Below are positions 9,624-18,701 of a stretch of DNA of 38,288 nt, piece after piece. The notes under the pieces were generated by a model. It saw only the letters and a program-made list of their open reading frames with translations. It ran no database searches and had not been told where the DNA came from. Origin of the DNA: Lachnospiraceae bacterium UBA1766 (GTDB lineage: Bacteria > Bacillota > Clostridia > Lachnospirales > Lachnospiraceae); assembly GCA_002314715.1 (NCBI GenBank), contig DCGY01000075.1, positions 1-38,288 of the forward strand, in the 5' to 3' direction. Each line of letters starts with the position of its first letter. The stretch's first letter is position 1. The translations under genes were made by a program, and so were the position numbers.

Positions 9624-11057
9624 ATGAACAAGCAACTACGAAACAACATCATAAAGACCATCTGCTTTTGCACTTTGTTTTTGGTGCTGTTTTTGGGTTG
9701 CTATAAAATCCTGTCCTGGAAGGATACGGCGGGCAATTATCTGAATACGCTGGACACCTTTTATGACTTGGACAAGGATAAGGTAGATGTGATTTTCCTG
9801 GGTTCCAGCCATACCTATTGCTCCATCAATACGGCGAAATTATGGCGGGACTATGGAATTGTATCCTTTGATGCGGCGATTTCCGGACAGGATATGGCCG
9901 GTTCCTATTATGCCTTAAAGGAGGTGCTGAAAACCCAGCATCCCAAGGTGGTTTGTCTGGATCTTTACGGTCTCACTTTCCATGGGTATTCCATTGTAGG
10001 AAATCTCTACCGAAATGTGCTTCCCTACCATCTTTCCAAGAACTATTTTGATGCGGTGGTCAGTCTTTCCGAGAATCAGGACAAAGAGGAAATTCTTCTG
10101 AAATGGCCTATTATTCATACCCGCTATGGGGAGCTTCAAAAGGAAGATTTTGTGAAAAGGCCCTATACCTATCTGGGTTACAGCGCGGAATTTCATACCG
10201 AAAACATTTCCTGGATGGATTTTGGGGAGAGTATTTATATCAGCAATGAACAAAGCCCCATTCCGGAAGCGGAAAAGAAATGGCTGGAAAAAATCATTGC
10301 CTTAACCAAGGAAGAAAATATTGAGCTTTGCCTTATGGTAGCGCCCTTTGCGGCGGGAGAGGAAAGCCATAAGATTTTCAACAGTGCCAAGAAGCTGGCG
10401 GATTCGGAAGGGGTATCCTTTGTAAATATGATTCGGCAGCAGGCGACCTTGCAAATGGACAAGGAGCACGATTTTATTGACAATGGCCATACCAATTATT
10501 GGGGGGCCGAAAAAGTTAGTGCTTATATGGGTCAGTACCTAAAAGAGAACTTTGATTTGGAGGATCACCGGGGACAATCCGGATACGATTTATGGGATGC
10601 GGATGCCAAGGCGAGAGACCATGAACTGATGGTGTATCAGCTACAGGCAACCGGTGAATTGGGCGCATATATGGAGTATTTGGCCGGATTGGATGAAGAA
10701 TATACGGTTGTGATTGCCACCAGCGGGGACTTCCGGAATGAGGAGGTGCCTTTCGGTGCGTATTTGGAGCAGTTTTCTGTGGATAATGCTTCTTTCCTGG
10801 AAGGCGGAATGTGGATGATTTCCGGAAATCAGGTCAAAAAGCTTTGTGATACCCGGGAATACTTTGACCAGATTGCGTTAAAGGGTGCAGATCTCACCCT
10901 AATGAAGGGTGACCAGGATTATCTCTTTGTCAATCAGGTGGATTATCATAAATCCGATAACGGAATTACGATTTTGGTCTATGATTCCCTGCTTCAAAAG
11001 GTATCCGATGCGGTGGGAATGGATGCCGCCAAGGGTTATCAGATGTCCAGATTGTAA
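9624..11057 (+). CDS. Membrane-anchored SGNH/DltD-like protein with extra C-terminal domain
   Basis: A 477-residue protein with one N-terminal membrane segment (residues about 10-27) and an exported body. It carries SGNH-hydrolase hallmarks: GSSH at 60-63 (candidate nucleophile Ser62 or Ser61) and a D286-x2-H289 block (DNGHTNYWG). This layout resembles DltD and the acyl-transfer partners of MBOAT proteins. Residues from about 320 to the end form an additional domain that I do not recognise, containing the pattern YTVVIATSGDF. The start lies 22 bases after gtfB, with GTGAGG at 9608-9613 as the likely ribosome-binding site. Context with the MBOAT gene at 12936 suggests transfer of an acyl group to an extracellular polymer or glycoprotein; the substrate is unknown. 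Confidence 0.65.
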   Translation: MNKQLRNNIIKTICFCTLFLVLFLGCYKILSWKDTAGNYLNTLDTFYDLDKDKVDVIFLGSSHTYCSINTAKLWRDYGIVSFDAAISGQDMAGSYYALKEVLKTQHPKVVCLDLYGLTFHGYSIVGNLYRNVLPYHLSKNYFDAVVSLSENQDKEEILLKWPIIHTRYGELQKEDFVKRPYTYLGYSAEFHTENISWMDFGESIYISNEQSPIPEAEKKWLEKIIALTKEENIELCLMVAPFAAGEESHKIFNSAKKLADSEGVSFVNMIRQQATLQMDKEHDFIDNGHTNYWGAEKVSAYMGQYLKENFDLEDHRGQSGYDLWDADAKARDHELMVYQLQATGELGAYMEYLAGLDEEYTVVIATSGDFRNEEVPFGAYLEQFSVDNASFLEGGMWMISGNQVKKLCDTREYFDQIALKGADLTLMKGDQDYLFVNQVDYHKSDNGITILVYDSLLQKVSDAVGMDAAKGYQMSRL

Positions 11058-11133
11058 CGAAGGGAAAATTAAGAAATACATCATGCCGTTTTGTAGGATG
11101 CTTTGAAATAAACAGAGAAATGTGAGATTTGAT

Positions 11134-12915
11134 GTGAAGAAAAACAGGATTTTAGGCGCGCTGTTCATGCTATTTTTCATAGCGGTGCTTTGTAGCGGAT
11201 GCGGAAAACAAAAGACAGAAGAGCCAACGGATACCGCGTGGATTCCGGAACGGGAAGCCATTGTTACCTTGTGGAATATTAACTGGAGCCGTGGGGCATA
11301 CATGGATATGAACACGGAAGTGAAAACCAATGTGATGTATTTTACCCGGGAACAAATCTATGAATATGTGCGCATGTTGAAGTTTTGCGGGTTTACCGGT
11401 GTTCAGCTTACGGACATGTGCTCTGCCTGGGCGGGACTTGGAAGCTACGAGGCGGTCCATGAGAAGTTGCGTATTTTTGCGGAGGCTGCCCACTCCATGG
11501 ATATGAAGTTTACGCTTTGGGTATGGGGTGCGGAGTTCAGCGATTGCGGCTGGGTAGACGATTCGGTCTTCTATGGCTGTGAAGAGCATGAATTTGTCAG
11601 CCAGTGCCCGGAGGCCATTGCTACATTTGAAAAGTATTATGATATCTATGCGGAATTGGCAGATTGCTGTGACCGGGTTATCGGTCATTATTACGATCCC
11701 AGTAATTTGTATAACGAAACAGACATCGGATATTTCGCGAAAATGCTTCGGGAAAAGTTCCGCGCCAAGAATCCGGAGATTGATTTTGGTTTAAGCTGCT
11801 GGATTGATGTGTATGACAAAGATCAGTTTATTGCGGCGCTGGGAAATGATGTCATGCTGTTGGAGGGTGGACATCATGACGACCCGAATATGTATTATCA
11901 TTTCCATACCAAGTGTGTGAATTTTGACTGTGAGCTGGGTACCTGGGCATGGAATACCTGTGAGATGGAAATCGATCAGTTGGCCCAGATGAATTTCAAT
12001 CTGGATATTATTCGAAATGTTTACCAGACGGCCAGACAGTACGATGAGATTAAGAAATCTTCTTACTGGAGTGAAATGGATTCCAACCACGTTCTGAATG
12101 TATTCTCTCTGTATTGCGCGGGTCAGCTGTTGCAGGATCCGGATATGCCCAGTGAGGACATTTTGCGGAATCTTTCGGTTGCTACGGTGGGAGAGGATTA
12201 TGCACAAGACTTTGCGGAAACCCTTCTTTTGATTCAGGCAGCCCGTTCCGGAAGTGAGTGGGATACCTATTTTTGGAATCGGGACCGGTATGTTTTAAAG
12301 AGCGATGAATACCCCACCGATTATATTTTAAAACAAAGCGAAGAGAGTATTGCGCTTTTACAGAAAATGATAAAAGAGGACCTTTCCTGCAATACGTTGC
12401 CCTTACCCATCTCTCTATGTGATTTGCTTCAGCTGATGTTGCCTCATTTACAGCAAATCCATGATTATGCGGTATTTCGTCAGGAATACGATTGTTTAAA
12501 GGTTGAGGCCGCGGAAGGAATGGATGCGGAAACTCTTTCAAAGCGGGTACAGGCTATTTCCAAGGCCATTTCCAATTACAATACGGTAGTGGGAGCCTGG
12601 GGACAGATTGAGGCCAGAGCCCAGCATGAGCTTTTGGATGCGCTCTGCAAGCAATATGGAATCGAAACACCGATAGATCCGGTGCTTCACAGAGAGCGTA
12701 AGAATCGTATCTATGCCCAGCTTGTTTCTTATCAGAGAGGTAAGAAGGAGCCTTATATTTTATATGAACCCTATTACCAGCTGGGACTTGCCTATGGTTT
12801 GGAAGAAACCAAGGCCTTGGTAGACGAGCTGGTGGAAGAGGGCGTTTTCATCCGGTTGACGGAAAACAGCGTGTATTTGGCCGACTGGCAGAATACCATT
12901 TATCATTTTGATTAA
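11134..12915 (+). CDS. Lipoprotein with probable TIM-barrel glycoside-hydrolase-like domain
   Basis: A 593-residue predicted lipoprotein. A hydrophobic signal ends in C20-S-G-C23, an unusual lipobox because a Cys replaces the usual Leu three positions before the lipid-bearing Cys. The body looks like a beta/alpha barrel: strand-like segments FTGVQLTDM, KFTLWVWG, VIGHYYD, DFGLSCW and VMLLEGG occur in order, each followed by a helix, as in several glycoside hydrolase families. A helical C-terminal part follows from about residue 330. I cannot assign a family or catalytic pair. GTG 11134 is chosen as start because GTGAG at 11122-11126 lies seven bases upstream; the GTG at 11122 would make that box part of the gene. 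It sits between an SGNH gene and an MBOAT gene. Confidence 0.6.
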   Translation: MKKNRILGALFMLFFIAVLCSGCGKQKTEEPTDTAWIPEREAIVTLWNINWSRGAYMDMNTEVKTNVMYFTREQIYEYVRMLKFCGFTGVQLTDMCSAWAGLGSYEAVHEKLRIFAEAAHSMDMKFTLWVWGAEFSDCGWVDDSVFYGCEEHEFVSQCPEAIATFEKYYDIYAELADCCDRVIGHYYDPSNLYNETDIGYFAKMLREKFRAKNPEIDFGLSCWIDVYDKDQFIAALGNDVMLLEGGHHDDPNMYYHFHTKCVNFDCELGTWAWNTCEMEIDQLAQMNFNLDIIRNVYQTARQYDEIKKSSYWSEMDSNHVLNVFSLYCAGQLLQDPDMPSEDILRNLSVATVGEDYAQDFAETLLLIQAARSGSEWDTYFWNRDRYVLKSDEYPTDYILKQSEESIALLQKMIKEDLSCNTLPLPISLCDLLQLMLPHLQQIHDYAVFRQEYDCLKVEAAEGMDAETLSKRVQAISKAISNYNTVVGAWGQIEARAQHELLDALCKQYGIETPIDPVLHRERKNRIYAQLVSYQRGKKEPYILYEPYYQLGLAYGLEETKALVDELVEEGVFIRLTENSVYLADWQNTIYHFD

Positions 12916-12935
12916 AGAAACCAAAGGGGAAGGAT

Positions 12936-14390
12936 ATGCTTTTTAATTCCTACATCTTTATCTTATTGTTCCTGCCGCTTTGCCTTGCAGGATATTTTCT
13001 CTTGAATCATTTTGAAAAAGATACACTTGCACAGGTGTATCTTCTTTGCATGTCCTTATGGTTCTACGGGTATTTTCATGTCAGTTATCTGCTTATCATT
13101 TTGGCCAGTGTGGGAATCAATTACGGAATATATTATCTGATGGGAAAAAGGAATACCCAAATTCAAAAAAGACCCTGGATGATTACAGGTGTTTTACTGA
13201 ATCTTGGTATTTTGGTGTACTTTAAGTACATGGATTTCTTTATCGAAAATATCAACGCTGTATTTCAGACGAATCTGAGGCTTTTGGGAATTATGCTTCC
13301 TTTGGGTATCAGCTTCTTTACCTTCCAGCAAATTTCCTTTTTGGTAGATGCTTACAGAGGGGAAATTCCCGGATATGATTTGTTGCACTATGCAGGGTTT
13401 GTAACCTTTTTTCCCCAGCTGATAGCGGGCCCTATTGTAACCCACGATGAGCTGGTGCCCCAGTTTATGGACAAGCAAAAAAAGAAGCTGAATTTTGACA
13501 ACCTGGCAAAGGGTATCTACATTTTTACGTTGGGTCTGGCCAAGAAACGTCTTTTGGCGGATACCTTTGGAGACGTGGTAACGTACGGCTTCACAACCTT
13601 GGAGCAGTTGAACAGTTTTAGTGCATTTCTGGTAATGCTATCTTATACCTTACAGATTTATTTTGACTTTAGCGGTTACTGTGACATGGCAATCGGTATC
13701 GGTAAGATGTTTAATGTGGATTTGCCGATCAACTTTAATTCCCCTTACCGCTCTAAGACAATTACGGAGTTTTGGGACCGTTGGCATATGACGCTGACAA
13801 GATTTTTTACCCGGTATGTATACATTCCCTTAGGAGGCAATCGAAAGGGAAGCGGGCGTACCTATCTGAATATGATGATTGTGTTTTTCGCCAGCGGATT
13901 TTGGCATGGGGCCAATTGGACCTTCGTGCTTTGGGGTGTGATGCATGGATTGTTCTGTGTCATCACCAGAAGATTCAAGACGTTTTTTGAGAAGATTCCT
14001 TCCGCCCTCAATTGGTTTCTTACCTTCCTGTTTGTAAATGTAGCCTGGGTATTCTTTCGGGCAGATTCCATCGGACAGGCCTGCAAATTGTTGGGGAAGG
14101 TGTTTTCCTTCCGATTCGGACAGTTGGACCCGGTGTTCATCGAGATGTTCCGTTTACCGGAGCTGAAAAAAGTGTTTAGCGTGTTCCGGGTGGAAAGTAT
14201 TTTTCCGGCATTTTTCATTACCGCGTTCTTCCTGGTTGCTTTGTTTATTATTTTGAATAAGAAAAATGCGTACCAGAGAATGCAGACCTTCCGTCCCACC
14301 TGGTTTCGATTGCTGACCACCTTATTTTTGCTGGTATGGTGTGTTTTTTCCTTCGCCGGAATCACCACCTTCCTATACTTTAATTTCTAG
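12936..14390 (+). CDS. MBOAT family membrane O-acyltransferase (AlgI/DltB-like), rightward copy
   Basis: A 484-residue polytopic membrane protein of the membrane-bound O-acyltransferase family. These enzymes move an acyl group, often acetyl, from a cytoplasmic donor across the membrane to a polysaccharide or a partner protein. The family core is clear: PLGISFFTFQQISFLVD near residues 125-141, YFDFSGYCDMAIG near 243-255, FWDRWHMTLTRFFTRYVYIP near 279-298, and FWHGANWTF with His324, the conserved MBOAT histidine; a second His is at 337. The ATG at 12936 follows GGGGAAGG. It is flanked by SGNH-type proteins at 9624 and 14428, the usual partners of AlgI/DltB-type acylation systems, and may serve the aSec-exported glycoprotein or another wall polymer. 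Confidence 0.9.
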   Translation: MLFNSYIFILLFLPLCLAGYFLLNHFEKDTLAQVYLLCMSLWFYGYFHVSYLLIILASVGINYGIYYLMGKRNTQIQKRPWMITGVLLNLGILVYFKYMDFFIENINAVFQTNLRLLGIMLPLGISFFTFQQISFLVDAYRGEIPGYDLLHYAGFVTFFPQLIAGPIVTHDELVPQFMDKQKKKLNFDNLAKGIYIFTLGLAKKRLLADTFGDVVTYGFTTLEQLNSFSAFLVMLSYTLQIYFDFSGYCDMAIGIGKMFNVDLPINFNSPYRSKTITEFWDRWHMTLTRFFTRYVYIPLGGNRKGSGRTYLNMMIVFFASGFWHGANWTFVLWGVMHGLFCVITRRFKTFFEKIPSALNWFLTFLFVNVAWVFFRADSIGQACKLLGKVFSFRFGQLDPVFIEMFRLPELKKVFSVFRVESIFPAFFITAFFLVALFIILNKKNAYQRMQTFRPTWFRLLTTLFLLVWCVFSFAGITTFLYFNF

Positions 14391-14427
14391 AGCCTGTAGC
14401 AATAATTTATGAAATGTGAGAATGTTT

Positions 14428-15492
14428 ATGAAAAGTAGTTCCAAATGGGTAAAAACCCTTTTGCTGTTGTTTCTTCTGGTGCTCATACTAACCGGAGGCC
14501 TCATGGTCTTTATTGACCCCTATTTCCATTATCATAAGCCCCTTTCCTATTTTTCCTATACACTGGACAATGCCAGATACCAAAATGATGGAATTGTGAA
14601 GCATTTTGATTATGATGCGCTGATTACCGGAAGCTCCATGACGGAGTGCTTTAAAACCTCGGAATTGGACGCCTTATTCGGAACCAATTCCATTAAGGTA
14701 CCTTATTCCGGTGGAAGCTATAAGGAGGTAGGAGACAATCTGGCAGCAGCCATTAAGAGCCAGCCTGACCTAAAGCTGGTGGTACGAGGCTTAGACTGCA
14801 ATCGATTCTTTAATGAAAAGGACGATGTGGATTATACGGACTATCCTACTTACTTGTATGATGACAATATCCTGAATGATGTAAGTTACCTTTACAACAA
14901 GGAGGTATTGCTCACTGCTGTACAGAATGTAATCGGTTTGAATCGATCCGGTAAAATTACCATGTCCTTTGATGATTACTGTAACTGGAACGATCATTTT
15001 ACTTATGGTAAGCAGGTTGTGGATGATTATTATAAGCGGGAAACCTTGACCAAGGCTGAGACGCAAATTCCGATTACCAAAGAAGATTATGACCGTATGG
15101 ATGCCAATATTGAGCAGAATGTCTTAAAGGTGGTACGGGAGAATCCCCAGATTGATTTTTATCTGTATTTTCCGCCCTACAGCATTTACTATATGGATTA
15201 CTGGGATCAGTTGGGAGAGTTGGAGCGTCAGCTTCTGGCAGAAAAACATATTATAGAACTTTTGCTACCTTATGAAAACGTTCATCTCTATTCCTTCTAT
15301 CTGGATCATGATGTGGTAAATAATTTGGAGAACTACCGAGATGTGGCACACCATAAGGGAGATGTGAATTCTCAGATTCTGGTGTGGATGAAAGAAGGTC
15401 ATGGATTACTGACGGTGGATAACTATCAGGAATACTGTGATACCGTATATGAATATTATATGAATTTCAATTATGATGCCCTATTCCGTTAA
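14428..15492 (+). CDS. SGNH-like exported protein, probable acylation partner of the MBOAT
   Basis: A 354-residue protein with an N-terminal membrane segment (KTLLLLFLLVLILTGGLMVF, residues about 8-27) and an extracytoplasmic body. A GSSM block at 68-71 and a D305-x2-H308 block near the C-terminus fit an SGNH-type hydrolase or transferase, although overall similarity to DltD is weak. The start was moved to ATG 14428: GTGAG at 14416-14420 lies seven bases upstream as ribosome-binding site, whereas a GTG start at 14416 would consume that site. The last codons form the left arm of the terminator at 15476-15513. It ends the rightward run that began with secY2 and is spaced 37 bases from the MBOAT gene. 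Confidence 0.6.
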   Translation: MKSSSKWVKTLLLLFLLVLILTGGLMVFIDPYFHYHKPLSYFSYTLDNARYQNDGIVKHFDYDALITGSSMTECFKTSELDALFGTNSIKVPYSGGSYKEVGDNLAAAIKSQPDLKLVVRGLDCNRFFNEKDDVDYTDYPTYLYDDNILNDVSYLYNKEVLLTAVQNVIGLNRSGKITMSFDDYCNWNDHFTYGKQVVDDYYKRETLTKAETQIPITKEDYDRMDANIEQNVLKVVRENPQIDFYLYFPPYSIYYMDYWDQLGELERQLLAEKHIIELLLPYENVHLYSFYLDHDVVNNLENYRDVAHHKGDVNSQILVWMKEGHGLLTVDNYQEYCDTVYEYYMNFNYDALFR

Positions 15493-15513
15493 GAATAGGG
15501 CATTTGTTTTTTC
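15476..15513 (+). terminator. Strong intrinsic terminator between converging operons
   Basis: A perfect 11-base-pair stem (ATGCCCTATTC at 15476-15486 with GAATAGGGCAT at 15493-15503) with a six-base loop holding the TAA stop of the 14428 gene. It is followed by TTGTTTTTTCTTT, a good U-tract for rightward transcription. In the leftward direction the stem lacks a U-tract, so it would at most weakly stop transcripts from the MutS-like genes. Confidence 0.9.
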
Positions 15514-15514
15514 T

Positions 15515-17152
15515 TTATTCTGTTTTGTCTCGATTTTCTACAATACTGTCGTACAAATCCAAACCGAAGCTTGTCAATTCCGGTGCATGATCAATCATTC
15601 GGAAGGTTCGTTCACCGTTTTCCTTTCGCTCTGCACTTAAGAAGGTGACGGTAGTATTGACATCCTCCTTGGTTTCCTGATACATCCGCTGTGCAAAATT
15701 CAAAAGGTGGGTAACCGTGAGTATTTTTACATCTGCCTCGATCAGAGCCTTGATAATGTCATAGGCGATAACGGAACCATCCTTTTCGGTAGTGGTTGCA
15801 AAGGATTCATTCAGAAGTACCAAAGAGTTCTCACCAATGTTATCGATGATCTGATTCATACGATTCAGCTCCTCGTCCAATCGGCCGCTGTTCATTTCAC
15901 TGTCCTCACGACGGGTGAAATGGGTGAAGAAGGAAGGGAACAAAGCGCTTTGATATTGGCTGGCGGGAACCATTAATCCGCTCTGCATCATAATTTGTGC
16001 AATACCGATGCTTCGAAGGAAGGTGGATTTACCACCTTGATTGGCACCGGTGACAATTAACAGCATTTTGTTCTTCAGGCTGCAGCTGTTGGAAATCGCT
16101 TTGATCCGCTGCTCCATCACCATTACCAGTTCCTTTAAGTCCTGGAAGGAAAGTTCATTTTTGGGGCACACGGTAGGATAGCAGGTAGCTACGTCAAAGC
16201 GTCCAATCTGTTGATGAAGATTCAAGGCACCCACATAGAAGGCTGTCTGCTGATGCAGCTGATCAAAAAAGTTGCTGAAGGAGGACATAAACGGAACGGT
16301 GCTGCTCATAATGTAATTCACCACCTGAAACTCCAATTGGGAGATATCCTCTTTTACCGCGGATTTCTTGATGGTGGAGAAGGAGTCCGGGATCTGGGAA
16401 CTCATAAATTGCTGGACCTTATCAATCGCTCCACCGGGTTTGTGGAATTTCTTTTGCTCGGAGCTCATTTCCTTTAAGGAGATGGAACTTAACTTCAATC
16501 CGTTCTCGATGGTACACTCCAGAACAATGCGGGGAGTGGTAATGGTGGTCCGGTCCGGATCCGGTTCTTCGGTCAAACCCTCCGTATAAAAAGAAATATC
16601 CTTTAAAAGTTTCCGAAGATTTTGTTCGAATTCGTTGGAGAATTCTTCATGAAGACGGTCTCGCAGAGCATTTAGTCCTCGTGATTTGAAGTTTACGTGA
16701 TGATAATCCAAAATAGCCCGGATATTATGAAGGTGGTTGACAAAAAGAGACAACAATTGGATATCGTTCATGAGGGTTACAACCGGATTTCGGTTGCCCA
16801 TTTTATCCTTGAGACTTCGTCCCAACTTATTCCATTCTGCCAATAGGAGCTCGCTTTGCGCATATAAATCGCGAATCATATCCTCGTTATTGATACAATC
16901 CTGCACGATTTCCTGGCGGTAAAGCATTTGCTCTTCTGTGCGCAGGGGAATCATCATAACCTTCTGCATGGTTTTTAAGATATAAGGATCTTCCTTTTTG
17001 ACGGATTTTACAAAGGTTTTTTCATAGATGACCTTCTTGGATGCGCATAAAAATAATGTATTCAACCCTAAATCCTGGATGATGCTTTTCGAGTCAAAAT
17101 AAGGAGAATCGGTTAAATAATCATTGTCTTCGTACAATAAACAAGTTTTCAT
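15515..17152 (-). CDS. MutS-family ATPase without mismatch-recognition domain (second of tandem pair)
   Basis: A 545-residue protein with a C-terminal MutS-type ATPase domain. Walker A is GANQGGKST with Lys375, and the Walker B region reads LVLLNESFATTTEKDG, followed by VTH. In canonical MutS the Walker B is D-E; here Asn448 replaces the Asp while Glu449 remains. The N-terminal half is helical and could be a core/lever region; no F-x-E mismatch-binding motif is seen. It begins 14 bases after the paralogous gene at 17167, behind GGGAGGAG, so the two are probably co-expressed. It is not MutS1 (too short) and lacks an obvious Smr domain, so it is not MutS2. The role is unknown; it could act on DNA junctions or have another function. 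Confidence 0.85.
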   Translation of the reverse strand: MKTCLLYEDNDYLTDSPYFDSKSIIQDLGLNTLFLCASKKVIYEKTFVKSVKKEDPYILKTMQKVMMIPLRTEEQMLYRQEIVQDCINNEDMIRDLYAQSELLLAEWNKLGRSLKDKMGNRNPVVTLMNDIQLLSLFVNHLHNIRAILDYHHVNFKSRGLNALRDRLHEEFSNEFEQNLRKLLKDISFYTEGLTEEPDPDRTTITTPRIVLECTIENGLKLSSISLKEMSSEQKKFHKPGGAIDKVQQFMSSQIPDSFSTIKKSAVKEDISQLEFQVVNYIMSSTVPFMSSFSNFFDQLHQQTAFYVGALNLHQQIGRFDVATCYPTVCPKNELSFQDLKELVMVMEQRIKAISNSCSLKNKMLLIVTGANQGGKSTFLRSIGIAQIMMQSGLMVPASQYQSALFPSFFTHFTRREDSEMNSGRLDEELNRMNQIIDNIGENSLVLLNESFATTTEKDGSVIAYDIIKALIEADVKILTVTHLLNFAQRMYQETKEDVNTTVTFLSAERKENGERTFRMIDHAPELTSFGLDLYDSIVENRDKTE

Positions 17153-17166
17153 CTTTTCTCCTCCCT

Positions 17167-18684
17167 CTAATTTTTCTTTAAGCGCTCTTTCAGCTCATCA
17201 TAGTTTAAGTGATATTTGTTTACCTGCTGGAATGCGCAGGCTGTTTCCGTAGCTTGTTTCCGGGCGATTTTAAAGCTTTGCTTATTGTTTTCGTCCAGCA
17301 TGGCACTTAAGCTGCATACCTTCTCATGGGCCTTGGTCAATTCCCAAAGATGGGTTACATAAATACCGAAGCAATCCTGGTTTATAAAGTAGTTCAGCAC
17401 TTTTTTGCCCATGATTTCCGCATCATAAGTCGCTGCGGTAGTGAACAGCTCGTTGATAATGACGAAGCACTTTGATTTGGAACCGTCCATCATGGGAGCA
17501 AGACGCACCAGCTCTTCCTTTAGCTTACCTCGTCCGGTCTCCACGCTTTCTTCTACGGAGAAGTGGGTGAGAATGGTTTTGAAGTAATGTACATTGGCGT
17601 GGGAAGCGGGTACATCCAGGCCCATTTTTGTCAGGTAAACCAGCTGTCCCAGGCTTCGGGCGAAGGTGGTCTTACCGCCTTGGTTTGGACCGGTTAATAC
17701 GAAAAAGCTTTCGCCCTTATCGTAGAAGAAGTCGTTACTGACGACGGGGCGATTTTCGTACATGGTTACGGTAGCCAGGGCCAAATCATACAAACCGCTT
17801 GCGGACATGGACTGCTCCTCATCGGTATTGGGCATACAGAAATGGAAATTGCGATCCTCCATCAGAAGCTGATATTTTCGGTAAGAGAGATAGAAAGTAA
17901 TCTCGCTTAAGAAGTTCATAATCGCTTCATCCTCAAAGGAGGCATAGGTCTTTTCTATTTTTCCGATGGATTTGAAGAATTGGCTGTCCTTTTTATACAG
18001 GACTTCCAAATATTCGTTTTCAAAGTCGGAAATCTGAGGCTTAGCCAAAAAGGGGCTTCGAAGATCGCCACGTGCTTTGCTGATATTTTCGTCCAAAAAG
18101 GTTTCGTAATCGGCTTCCCGGTTTTCTACGGGCTCGGACAAAGTCACACGATTGTTTTCGTAAGTCAGTGTAAAACGATAAGAAGAAAGAGCGTTTAATA
18201 CAGCATTTAACTCTTGATTCATTTCCCGAAAAGCGGGTGTTTCCAAATAGGACTTTATGTAATCCGATACATTTCGTAAACCATCGGAAGAGAGAGAACC
18301 GTCACCAAGCACCTGTCCCAGTTTTTGTATCACATCGCAATAGAGCTTGCCGTGATGAATGTGCCAGACGGATTTTTGAAGAGGACTTAAATCCTGTGCC
18401 TTTTTTGATTTGGCTTCCTGCATTTCCTGAAGAAGTCCCATCACTTCCAAAAGACCTTCGTAAACGGCAGGTTTTTTTACATCCTGATAAATCTGTCGAC
18501 GGTAAGCTTCACATTCCTCATCCAGAGGAAAATATTGAAAAAACTTTGATACATCGGAGTATTCCCAAAGAAGATTAATTTTGGCAATAATCTGATTCAG
18601 ATTCAAATCCAGAAGATAGGGCGCACTTTGTACGTCCAAATGAGGACTCGGTTTCAAATCTAAGATACTTACATTTGATGACAT
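17167..18684 (-). CDS. MutS-family ATPase without mismatch-recognition domain (first of tandem pair)
   Basis: A 505-residue paralogue of the gene at 15515. Walker A is GPNQGGKTT with Lys338 and the Walker B region is FVIINELFTTAATYDA, again with Asn411 in place of the usual Asp and Glu412 kept. The segment THFSVEES-x6-KLKEEL corresponds to the MutS signature region that contacts the neighbouring subunit. The N-terminal part contains no recognisable mismatch-binding domain. Two different subunits encoded side by side suggest a heterodimer, since MutS ATPases act as dimers with composite sites; this is inference. The start ATG follows AAGGAG. It lies 17 bases after the DHHW gene, so it is probably read from the promoter of the lipoprotein-MBOAT-DHHW genes. 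Confidence 0.85.
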   Translation of the reverse strand: MSSNVSILDLKPSPHLDVQSAPYLLDLNLNQIIAKINLLWEYSDVSKFFQYFPLDEECEAYRRQIYQDVKKPAVYEGLLEVMGLLQEMQEAKSKKAQDLSPLQKSVWHIHHGKLYCDVIQKLGQVLGDGSLSSDGLRNVSDYIKSYLETPAFREMNQELNAVLNALSSYRFTLTYENNRVTLSEPVENREADYETFLDENISKARGDLRSPFLAKPQISDFENEYLEVLYKKDSQFFKSIGKIEKTYASFEDEAIMNFLSEITFYLSYRKYQLLMEDRNFHFCMPNTDEEQSMSASGLYDLALATVTMYENRPVVSNDFFYDKGESFFVLTGPNQGGKTTFARSLGQLVYLTKMGLDVPASHANVHYFKTILTHFSVEESVETGRGKLKEELVRLAPMMDGSKSKCFVIINELFTTAATYDAEIMGKKVLNYFINQDCFGIYVTHLWELTKAHEKVCSLSAMLDENNKQSFKIARKQATETACAFQQVNKYHLNYDELKERLKKN

Positions 18685-18701
18685 GGTTTGCTCCTTATTA
18701 T

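Noticed and set aside
15515..18684. Annotation of the tandem ATPases as DNA mismatch repair MutS or MutS2
   Set aside because: They are too short, lack the F-x-E mismatch domain and the Smr domain, and carry Asn in Walker B.
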